From Ignelater luminosus (Eukaryota > Arthropoda > Insecta > Coleoptera > Elateridae), in assembly GCA_011009095.1 (NCBI GenBank), contig VTPC01008088.1, positions 298,010 to 362,009 on the forward strand: a DNA stretch of 64,000 bases, written 5' to 3'. Both the position numbers and the translations under genes were made by a program. How positions within the stretch are numbered: the stretch's first letter is position 1; each line of letters opens with the position of its first letter. The notes under the pieces were generated by a model. The model had not been told where the DNA came from. It ran no database searches and saw nothing but the letters and a program-made list of their open reading frames with translations. Below, piece after piece: positions 35,601 to 47,600 of the stretch.

Positions 35601-38600
35601 TCCAGAAACGCTTAGAGAAACTATATCAAAACTGATGGAAGAACAAAAATTAAAGATGTTGGGTGAAGAGAAATAGGTTTGTTAATATTATTTGACAAAA
35701 TATTGGTACATTCACTAGGAAAAGAAAACTGAACGAGTAGAGAATTTGGTACACTTCTCACGGTCAAAGATATCAAACTTCGTTTAAAGAAAATAACAGC
35801 AAGGTATGACAATGCAAAATTTGCATTCTTTTTCTTAAAATGATCCACCACTGGATACACAGAATAATGCAATCATTTCAATCTCATTTCCCAGTAGGCT
35901 GTAGAATTGTTTCGAAGGGCGTACCTTAGACACAACGCATACCAACATATAACCTACAAACCGATGATTTCTAATTGCTTCTAGTGCAGAATGTCACTTT
36001 CACAGATAGTCTTATGGAATAAACTAAGCCATGATTGTTTTTCAGAGCCTCCTGGAAATTCAAAATCTTAACAATCGCTTGTTATTAATTGACTATGAAC
36101 AGTTATCAGGACGTCGTAGGCTAGTATTTCCACCAATAAGTCCATACAAAGTCATTTAGTGCTGTCACTAACGGAAAATCTTTTATTACTGTAAGAGTCA
36201 AACGTTTATTTTTAAACTATGGTCAGAAAATAACGAAAATAAAAAAGGTGCCTATAATGTATTTATATCATAGAGTTTTAAAATGAATTTGTATTCTATT
36301 TAACAGAGATCGCAACGATTAATTATACGGAGTAGAGATTGCTCTTCTTTGGAGTTACCTCAAGTAAAGTGCGTAGAAAAATAAGCCAAGAACTCTTGAT
36401 AACTTCAAGAGAAATACACAGGATGAGATTTGCAGTATATCGGAGCAGATGTTAAATAAGCGGCGTTTAGAAGAGTGCGCCAGCGTATATCTATACGCTG
36501 AGTGCGTTGCCCAAAAGAGGAAGTCATTTACCGCATTTTTCATTGCTAAGACTCCTATCTTCCTTGACTGTTACTATGCTACTGGTTTTATGATATTCTG
36601 CATTTTCCAATGTAATGGTATGTTACGTCCACAATGAACTTCGACCGCAATCGCAACTTCGTTTTCGATGAGTTCAAATTACCCTAAAGAGGTTAAGTTA
36701 GATTCTATACAACTCGGCTTTCACTACACAGAAATTACTTAAAAAAAATGTATAACAGACTTGAATTTACTGCAAGGTGATCATACTATTTTGGCTCAAA
36801 ATCAGGATAATAAGTAGTGAAATAAATAAAAGAATTTCGACTGATACAGTGGCGTAGTCACACCGGCACGGGTCTGGATTCAAAAGTATTCCACCCGAAT
36901 TCCATAGAGAAACCAGAGCAAACACCAGAGTAAACCAGTACTATCCTGGAAAAACCAGTACGAATTAATTAATTGATTAAAGTACTTTAATTTTACTGAT
37001 AGTTTACAGTCGTTTTACATTTATAGTAGGTAAATATTAAGCGGTACGGCAGGCTGCGGCCCAAGTACCTTGCATCCCCTTGCACCCCCTAAACGAGACG
37101 GCTCTGTACCTCATCATCTATGTAGTAATGAACTTGAGGGCTTTATGTGCAGCACAAATGTTTAAAGTCTCCATAAAAAAGATAATACGGGAAGGGTAAC
37201 AAATTAAATCATACGGCCACCCAGGAGCCGTTAATTTATCAGCAGAAACCAACTACTAGAGATCAAAATAATTTAGTCTGATAGTTAAGCTGAAAAAGTA
37301 TACGAACGTGTTTTGTTGCATATACGAGCCAATTCGGCCACTTTGGCACCCGCCGTGTCCATGTATGAAGTTAGTCGAGAAAATAAAGCAGAAAAAAAAC
37401 CAAATCTAATATTAGTTTTTCGGAAAAACCACCTTGACCGTGGAAAATCAAAAAATTTTGTCCAATTTCGGAATAAATTTTGGAATTTCAGCTGGAAAAT
37501 GGGTTCTTGATAGTCTTTTGGGTCGCTGATTACGAATCCGGCATTAGTTTTCCGGAAAAACTATTCCGGCCGTGGGAAAACGGAAAATTTGGCCTAGCTT
37601 CTGGAAAAATCTTCTTGTTTGTAAAAATTTTGAAATTTAACTCGAAAATGGGTCTTATGGAATCCTTTTGGTCGCTGATCACGAATCCCATATTATTTTT
37701 CCGGGAAAATCACCCTGGCCGTGGAAAATAGGAAAATTTTGCCATTTTCTTCATTTTTCTCATATTTCACCGGTCTTTGGTGGCAGTTCATCTCTCTTTC
37801 GATGTAGTCGACATGTTTGGAACCAGTTTTCACTGTTGCAGTAAAAATTGCGGAAAAACCGTGGAAAATCATTGGGAAATCTTAAAAAAAAACGTGTTTC
37901 ATGTCGAATTCGGTGTGATAGCATGCTGCCACTTCGAAAATAACAACGAAAATACCTATAAAAAATATGGTATTTAAGAAAATTGTTTATATGCGCGCAC
38001 CCCTTCAGATGTGTACGTATAATACATATTATATCTATATATAAAAAATTTTCTTGAAAACTGTATTTTTTCTAGGTGTTTTCGTTATTATTTTCGAAGT
38101 GGCAGCATGCTATTACCCCGAAATCGACATGAAACACGTTTTTTTTGAAGATTTTCCAATGATTTTTCACGGGTTCTCTGCAATTTTCACTGCAACAGTG
38201 AAAACTGGTTCCAAACATGTCGACTACATCGATAGTGAGATGAACTGCCACCTAAGAACGGTAAACATGAGAAAAATGAAAAAAATGGCAAAATTTTCCG
38301 ATTTTCCACGGCCAGGGTGGTTTTTCCGGAAAACTAATATCGGATTCGTAATCAGGGACCAAAAAGACCTCCTAGGACCAATTGCGAGTTAAAATTCAAA
38401 ATTTTCATGAACAAGAAAAATTTTTCCACAAATTAGGCCAAGTTTTCCGTTTTTCTACCAAAAAGATGCATTTTCCTCTGTAGAAATGCAATAACAAAAA
38501 ACGTGAAAAAACGAAAGGAAGCATTTTTTCTAGGCAACTTACAGAATCGATTGTCGCAAAGCGCATCAAAATCCATCTTGGCGATTTTTTTTTCAACCTT

Positions 38601-41600
38601 TTCTGCTTTATTTCCTCGACTAAGTAGACAAACTGTCTATGTGTAACGAATAATAATCAATGTTGCTTACAACATATGAAATGTAGAGAGTTGAGCGACA
38701 CGTAAAATAATATCTTTCCTTTCCCACGCTGAAAATATGTTGCATTGTTTTAAAATGGAAATGTGGAAACCTAATTTTATACCTATTTGATTATTTGAAC
38801 GTTTTATGTCTCGATTCCTCCGAAATAAAATAGCATTAAACAAGCATTAAATCTTTTAATTTATTTCTCACATAGTCTTTCTGTTGGTTACGTTTTGTTT
38901 ACTCCACGTATTAATACAGTAAAGTAGAATAAAGTGCTTGGGAAAGAAAAAAAAATTAAACTCTATTAAAAAATCTTAATAATAAAGTAATAATAGCTAT
39001 GACGGTATCTTGATCTTGATTATTTAAAGATTAATCTTACGCAAATTTATTTCTAATTTTTTCAACACTAATTTTCCAGTAATCTATTACTGTAGAACAA
39101 AATATAAAAGGTACTAATAAAAAAGTACACAATGTAGTACCTACCTGTATCAAATGTTAAGCAGAGTCCTTGAAAACTTAATTTAAAAACAATAATTAAA
39201 AAACAGAGCGTTTTTCGCATTATTTGTTTTTAATTTTTAGGTTTTGGAAAACGTCAACTGTTTTAAAAAATAATTTGTTGATAAAGAGTGTTTAAGCTTT
39301 ATTGTATTATGTCTAGTGTAAATACCTAACAAGTTACAAGTCATTTAATTAAAAATTATATTTATAGTTCTAATGTTCATATTTCTTTTCATTCTTGTTA
39401 CCTTCATGCTGTTCATAGTAATTAGATTACTTTGATCGATAGCTAAAAAGTTCTTAAAGAACAATAAATCGTTTACTAATTAAGTCCTTACATTTTAAGA
39501 AGATTTGCGAATTTAGTAAAATTAAGGAATTTCAAACTGACGTGAAGATTAACTGCAAATCAATGGTTTAAGACAGTTCAAGTCTTTATTTAAAACAGAA
39601 CCCACTCTGATAGTAACAAAGACTAAAAAAAGCAGTTTTTTGACTACAGTTTAAATAGTCTTTTGTTTCTAATTTGTGGTAAACGCGACAAAACTATAAT
39701 TTTCACCATAAAACACGACATATAAAATAATGATTTATCAGAGCTGGAGAGTAAACATTAACGTGATTAACAATCTACAGTTACTTGTTAGTAAGTAAAT
39801 ACAAATCAAGCAAAGTACTACTAACTACCTTTAAGCAATTCAATTATTTTATATAATTAATTACTTTGAAAAGTATGTAGTTAACCAGTTTCAATTAATT
39901 AATACTCATGATATTAATCTACATATGTACAATATATGACCACACGCATCTAGGCATGTCTTAACAAGCATGGAAATGTAATTATAGATATCATAATGTT
40001 GAATTACCTCTAGCATATTCAACCAATATCCTGATAACTATACAGGGTGTTAAAAAATAATGTTGAAAACTGTTAAGGGCGTATAGTATCAATCAAAATA
40101 AGTAAAAGAGTTCATATAAACATTTGTCGGCATACGCATCGTTTCCAAAATACAGCATGTCAAAGTTTTATTTAAAATTTCTTGGTTTTTCAATATTTCA
40201 AGAACAAGGTGAGATATGGGAATTAAATTCGCTACATGCTTGTTACTCTTAAGTATCTACTGTTCTACGTAATTTTGTGTTTCGTTTTTTTTTTATCACA
40301 GACGGCGAATTGTAGGAGCAACTAAATCCCTAAAGAAGGTTGTTACGCAACTGAAAAATTAAACAAAAATTTCTATTTCTGGAATCAATAATTGATTAGA
40401 CAAAAATAGCTGCTCTTGCATTTTTCTCGTAGCACACTAGGGAACAAAGGAGACTTTCTTCCAGTTTCACATATGATTTTTTCGTCGGTCTTAAAAAAAT
40501 TATCAAAAATCTTAACAGCAATTATTCTGCATGAAGAAGAATTTTGCAATTAATTGTGTAACACTCTAGTTACATGCTCTATATAATATTAGAAAATAAA
40601 ACTTTTAAAATAAATAAAAATTTAAATAGTTACCCCTGTTTAAAGAAGAGTAATCAAAAAAACAAAAGATAAAGCGACGCTTCGGCGGATACAAAAAACT
40701 ATGATTATTTAGTTAAATTTAGTTAAAATTACCCTAAACATTATTTATCGAGTGTGGCTTCTTACTTACTCAAAATAGTTTATTATTCTTTTCTAAATTT
40801 TCTATATCTAAAGTTTGTTTTAATAAAATCTGTAGAATGTCTGACTTTGTTGGTATTATAGTTGTCACAACGCGGCGTACAGTCTAGATGTCGAGTCCAG
40901 TTTTTAATATATTTTGAATCTTCGATTCCTTGTGTATGGTTTACAAGGTATCTAAAAAGTTACTTGAAGTTTTTTGATTTTCTAACCAAAAAGATAACAG
41001 AAAATTGAGTTATTAAATTGAAATCAGATCATTATCAAGTAGGTAATCCGTGCTTCTTGTTTTCAGGCGTGACAATTGATTAAGTCATTTTTGTCATTAG
41101 TACTGTTTTCTAATTACTTGTACAAAAATGGTGGATTATTCTTTCAAAGAGATATCCGACATGTATTTGATGTATGTTTTGGCACATTCGAATAGGGCTG
41201 TAGCAAGAAGACTTTACACAGAGCATTTCTCAAACCAACCTATACCAAACAAGAAAACTTTTGAAAGGCTTCATACTAGGAGACAGGATCTTTCAAACCG
41301 GTAGTGCGAGACCGCCTCAGACCACCAACTACAAGAATCTTGTACTTGGGAGAACGTGTGTTGAATTGTGTTGAGGAAAATGCAGGTAATAGTACTCGAA
41401 GAATTGCACTGGCGGAAGATGTGGATCGTATGACTGTGTGGCGGGTTTTAAAAACCTATCAACTTTATCCGTACCACCTGCAAAGAGTACAGGGACTTAG
41501 TGAAAATGATTTCCCACCATCGCAAGCTTTTTGTACATGATCTTCTCTTGTTGGCAAGAAGAAAATCATCATGTCATTATCCAGACCAGGCATCAACAGC

Positions 41601-44600
41601 AGTCTTCAGTTAATGAAAGTATTAACAACTTCTTGATTGATCCTTTTGTCCCGCCCGGACGACTTTCTGCCAAGAATTATCGGAATATTTTAGAAAATAA
41701 CCTAATAGATTTGCTAGAAGCTGTTTCACAACCTACTTGATAATGGTCTGAATTCAATTTAATAGCTCTGCGTTGTTATCTTTCAAAATAAGAAATTGAA
41801 AAACCTCAAGTAGAGGTAACTCAGTAACAAACCACTTTAGGATATATGTTTATGTAAATTTCTTTCCTTATTTGTAGCCTCAGAAGCCGTCTGTATATAG
41901 TCAGGCCACCATTTTTGTTACACCCTGTATAGAAATCCAAAAAGTGTCAAGTAACAAATGACGATTTTTCCTCCGTTAGAGGAACAACAGCGGAGAAAAA
42001 AAACGTTATTGAGCTCAATTTACGTTCGTCTTTTGTTTGGTGTCGGTAATTTATCTCACATCAACTGAATTTGAAAAAGTCATGCTTTAGCATTGTCTGT
42101 TATTAAAATAAGTAACTATAAACTGTGCAATATAGCCCGTACCATAAAATATCATACAGAGTATGATATTTTTGATTTTCATAAACAAGTTACCTTGGAG
42201 ATATGTACTAATGTACGATATATACTAATGTACTAATTTCATAGGTAGTCGTGTAAAAAATACTTATTTATCGTTACAATTGTAAAATAACTTTTGGTAT
42301 TCATGGTATCCAAAACGTATCTAAGCAAAAAATTAAAATTGAGCAACAGAGAGGAAAAATTACTTTGCTAAGATACATTGTCGACTTTCGACCACAAAAT
42401 GATGGTCGAAAAGCCTACTTTCTAATAATATCGAAGAAAAAGATTTTTATACACGTTAGTTTTGAGTGCTTGTTTAAAGAGACTTTTCTTGTGCACATTT
42501 TGAATTAAAGGGTTGGTTATCCATTGTCTGACGTATATTGATGCCTTAATGGAAAGTAACTTAAATAATGTAACGTTTATGTAAATATATTCAAAATGAA
42601 AATATTTTTTCAATTAGATTTGTCGAGATGTCGATATACCATATTGTAATCAACAGCAACTTTTGTTTCATTATGTTTGGAAGTAACAAGCAGAGTAGCT
42701 TAAACGGAGACGGTCAACACATGTAACTTGTAGTGCAGGGGCTTTAATTGCGTGACGCGACGTAACGAAAGTCTCAACATTCGCATATAAATGTATGCTA
42801 TAAACCTTCATGACGTAAACGCTACTGATTAGCTGGATTTCAAATGCGGTGACCGTCTCTTATCTGTTATGCATGATCCAAAAAGAGCAGATGATGCAAA
42901 TGTTATTTGAACAACCCACGGGACTCAGAAAACAAATCTTGACAACTATTATACTATAGCTGAACCGAACTGAAGAATTACTTTGTTGTCTAAAGCCCGC
43001 AGATGATGAAAACACTTTGAATAGCTTGTGGGACTTATAGAATAAATCTTGATAACTTAGATAAACTAAACTGAATGAAAACCTGCCTTGTTGTACAATA
43101 CATGCATTTAAAGAACGTGTATTTTTATGCACAGGTTACCTCAAACAGCAATACTTGTAACCTTAGATATGTACATCAAGCACGTTAGATGCCCTTCTAA
43201 TTCATTGTGCTAAATGACTTTTGTAGTTTCTGTGATTAAAAGTTGTTTTTGATAATTTTTCAAATAGGATCAGCAAGTTTATGTCTTTGTAATCAATATT
43301 CAACAAGGAATGATTATTAGACTCTATCCTATAAGTTTTTTGGCGTTGTTCTTAAACACATTGTATAGATACCCTAAATTTGAATTGCGAATACTTAATG
43401 CATTTTGTAGATCTGTATGTTCAATGTATTTTGTAATTATAACATTAAAGGTAATAAGGATAGATTGTACTCATAAGTTTTTTGCAGAAAAACAAAAATA
43501 ATAAAAAATCAAATTGTTATCGTTGTTTGTTGCTTGCTTTGTTACTACACACCTAGTAGGTAATAAATAAGAATAACAAAAGTTCAATTAATGTATGATT
43601 TACCTTGCAGTTAAGTATTTTAATCGTTAACAAATATTTTATGTCCTAATTGGAGAAAGCTTTCTTGTGTTATTTGTTAACTTTTATCGTTTTAAAAGAT
43701 TAAGGCTTTCTTGATATTTGAATATCTGTAGGTTTTGTAATAACAGTAATTCATGTAGACAAATATGATTTTATGGTTATAACATGTCGTAAATACTAGA
43801 AGAGATTGCGTTGTTGTAACTACAATAAAATTATTGTAGCATTAACAATCTTTAAGTTTCATTTGAAATAGGCACCTTTTCGAGGTGTAATACCACAAGT
43901 GATCTTGAATCTATCGATAAAACCTTTATTTACGAATGTTTCGTTTCCCGACAACTGTGTCCAGATCAAAACATTCTGATTGCCACAATTGCCATAAAGA
44001 AACGGAAGCACGGGAGTGAAAATGAAAGTTTTACTTGATTAAATTCTAGACTACGAATGGTATTCGTTTAGACAAATCAACAAATAATACATTGCCCATA
44101 AAATATAATAAAAAAGTAATAAGTGAATGAAAAATTGTAGGTCCCAGACGGATGTTACTGGTATCGAATAAAAACAGATTCTATGCCCCCTCTAATCATG
44201 GTAACAGATGCTACACATAAAATAGGGAAAATTACAGTTTGAATTTTCCAACCGCCCTGTATTACAAGACTGTTTAGTTACAAATTTCACAATTACTTTT
44301 TTAAATACTAAAGATCAGTGGTTATTCTTGCATTACTGGCGCGCCAAAAACTTTGATGAAATCACACTAAAAAATGAACGACGTCGAAACCGGTACGTTT
44401 AGATCAGTAATCAGTAATAATAAATTACCAGAATATACAGGGTGTCCAATTTAAAATGAAAAGTTTGATGCCATTTCCGTCGAAATTAGACCACGGAATC
44501 TGGTAGTTCTAATCATTTTTTGCAGTCGATAGATTTGTCGCATGTCTTCAAGTAATCGAAATACCTGATTGAGTCATCTTATTTGTAACACCCGCTATAA

Positions 44601-47600
44601 TCTTTACAATCAAATTCCGAATAGCCATGAAAATGAGCAAAGATGAGTTGCAAGACATAAAATAAATATTGTCAGAATCTTCAATGAAAAATATTTGAAT
44701 GTAGTAACTATTTTACCGTCTAGAAGTTGCAAGACTTTCAAGTCAAATAACTCGATCCTTAAAGTCGGTTTCTTTTTCTTTTAAATTTGACATTACTTTA
44801 AATGTGCCCTTTTTTAGTTAAAAAATATGTAAATTATAAGATAGCCACAAAGAATTTCATATAATGAAGTAAATATCTACTAATATCTTATTATGTTATA
44901 AAGATTTATGAAACGTTGAGGATATTTCATACAGAAATAATGGTTATTCGTTTCTCATAAATTCTAAAACCCATAGCTTTTAACCTTGAGCTGAAAATTG
45001 GTTTCTGCAATTTATGGTTTCACAGCGACAATGACAATTCCAAAAGGATTTAAACTGTCATGCAATATTAACTTCTTTAATGGTTTTAGATACTAGGAAA
45101 ATAAATTATTTGATATGAACAAGAAGTTCTTGTTTAAAAAACATTAAAAATGTAGATAAAAGGATGTATCTAATTAAAAAAAGTACCTGATAAAAACCCC
45201 GATGGATTTAATTTATGGAAAATCAAAATTAGGTTCCATTACATTTCGAATATTCAAAAACATGTGTATCAGATATTCATGTCCAAAGAAGGCACAACAA
45301 GGGCGCACTAAATTAAGGTTGCAAAATCAATTCTCTACTTCTAATACCAACTATGTGTGTTCGCTTTGTTAAATTTCACGAATTCACTTTTCCAAAATGA
45401 ATAGTACTGTATACGAGGCTTGCTGGAAAAATTTCTCCAAATGGTTTAGAAAAACACAGATACAGTTTAGTGAATGGTTTTATTGTTTTTTTAAAATATT
45501 TGCCCTTAGCATCAATACACTTTTGCTCAAACCAATCTTCGAAGCATCTTTTCCAATTTGAAGCTGGTACTTCAGAAACTAGTTGCCTAAATACTTCAAC
45601 GGCTGCTTCATGCGAAGAATAACGCTCACCACGCACCTTGCTTTTAATTGTCGGGAACAGAAAAAAGTCATTTGGTACTAGATCAGGCAAATATGGATAA
45701 TGTGACATCAATCTCACTTTTTCACTGGCTAAATAGTCGACAGTTTGTGAAGCTGTGTGGGCACTTGCATTGTCATGGTAAAGAAGGATGCGTCGATTTG
45801 GACTGTTTTTTCTGATTTCACCGATGATTTCCGGCAAACAAATTGTTGTATACCAGTTCTTCGATCCTCTAAACTGTGGTTGCCACATGTCCAGATTGTG
45901 GGTGGAATATAAGAACAACAATCTTGACTGTTGGTTAAAACTTAACGTACAACCTATTCTTCTTTCTTTTTAGATAAAACATGCCAAGTTCTAAAAATTA
46001 TGTGTAGGAGTAATTCATTTACTTAAATTATGTGAGATGTGTCGCTTTTCTCAAATCGTTTTCAGAAATCTTTTGTGTCCCGGTTAAAAATAAAATTATA
46101 AACAAGAAAGAATGATAATAAACTTTGTTGTCTTTTTGGGGGTAATAGGTAATTTATTAAAAAAAAAAGCTCACTTGCGGCAACGTTTAATGACATCTCA
46201 ATTCGAAGAAAATGCGTAAACTAAACTTCTTACTTAAAAATTATTCATATAGGTATTAGGATAAACAATCAATTCTTGTAATTGGAAATAAAGTATTTAG
46301 AAGATTAGTTTACTAAACGTCAATTAATACTTTTTTGTAGTACAACCTTTTTTGTCAAATTTAATTTCGGTAATCCAAAGCCGATAAACTGAGGCTATAA
46401 ACAAAGGAAAGTGCAAATATAAGAAAGAAATTGTAGGTTAATAGTCAATATTTAGGTAATAAATTGCTATTCGTCATTCTTTTTCAATGATTGTAGGAAA
46501 ACGTTTAAGAACTGTAATATCCAGCTTATCGTGGCACACAATAAATATTTATGCAAAATTGCTAGGTCATTTTGTTATATGAATCGTTATGTTTGAAAAA
46601 TTTCTAACACTGCTTGCATTAACTTATTCTGTAGCACCGGAGGTTGATGACCTAATTTCAGGGTGTGCTGCAATCGCTTGATTACTTTGTGTGTAATTTG
46701 ATAATTTTCGTTTCGAGCGAATATCTCAGTTGCACGTTCAAAGACGGCAAATATGTTTCCGGCAGTGGAAATTCTGATTTGCCAAAAAGACATTACCATG
46801 TTAAGTAGAATACTTTACGTAATGGTATGTTCTTATTTTTCATTCACTATTACAGTTTTTTAATCCCCAGTAGTTTTTTCCAAATTGTATTAATCAAAAT
46901 CAGTAATGAGTACTGGGTGTTTTTTAACTTCTGAGTAAAACATTTCAATCAGGTGTTTTCTAAGCTCAAAGTAAAATATTAATTCTGCAACGATTTCTTG
47001 AGAAAAATGAGATCTTCTAAATATAGTGAATTTCAAAATAGTCTCAAACTTTTTACAATAACTAGTTAGTTTACTTGCAAATGTGCATTGAATAGAATTG
47101 TCATGACAATGATATGTCATATATTTATTGGTCTATACATTCCCGTACAATGCTTTTGTATGAAAACTAAATGCTTTTTTTTTAAAACAAACATTACTAT
47201 CTGCGTTTTATTAGTAAACTTGCTGACCACCGATTCGCTCATTTATTGTGTTTATCAACACGTGTGTTTTGCTTTGTTTTTTTCTAGATAAAGCTAAATG
47301 AAGGGGCAGCGTGGTCGGGTTAGCACGCCATATGAGGCATTCCACGTGAAATCGCACAGTCATAAAACATCAAGTTTTCATAATCACTTGAGATTTCTTT
47401 TATATGTTATACCAATGAAAAAAAGAGACACGTATTTTTTTGTTTACGCCAAATGTTATTATTTTATATTTTATTCTGTATACAAATTTTCGAAAATTAG
47501 TGCATCCCTTGGTATAGAAACGTTTGTCTTTCCTTTATTACCCAACATAAAGACTTCCAACTTAGATTACTTTAAAGCTTAAAAGATGATCTTTCACTCA

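Noticed and set aside
34750..36150. Possible non-LTR retrotransposon remnant
   Set aside because: Open stretches are Lys/Glu rich but no endonuclease or reverse transcriptase motif (such as the YxDD block) could be read.
36847..37080. CAGTGGCGTAGTCACACC, a possible hAT end like that at 660
   Set aside because: No matching opposite terminus or 8-bp duplication could be found.
37313..38392. Several plus-strand open frames of 65-112 residues
   Set aside because: They run through the arms of the fold-back at 37371-38627 and read repeat units; no protein domain is visible.
44355..44400. TTTGATGA followed by GTCGAAACCGG, hammerhead-like
   Set aside because: The first core base is wrong (TTTGATGA instead of CTGATGA) and stem III would have no loop; too degenerate to call.
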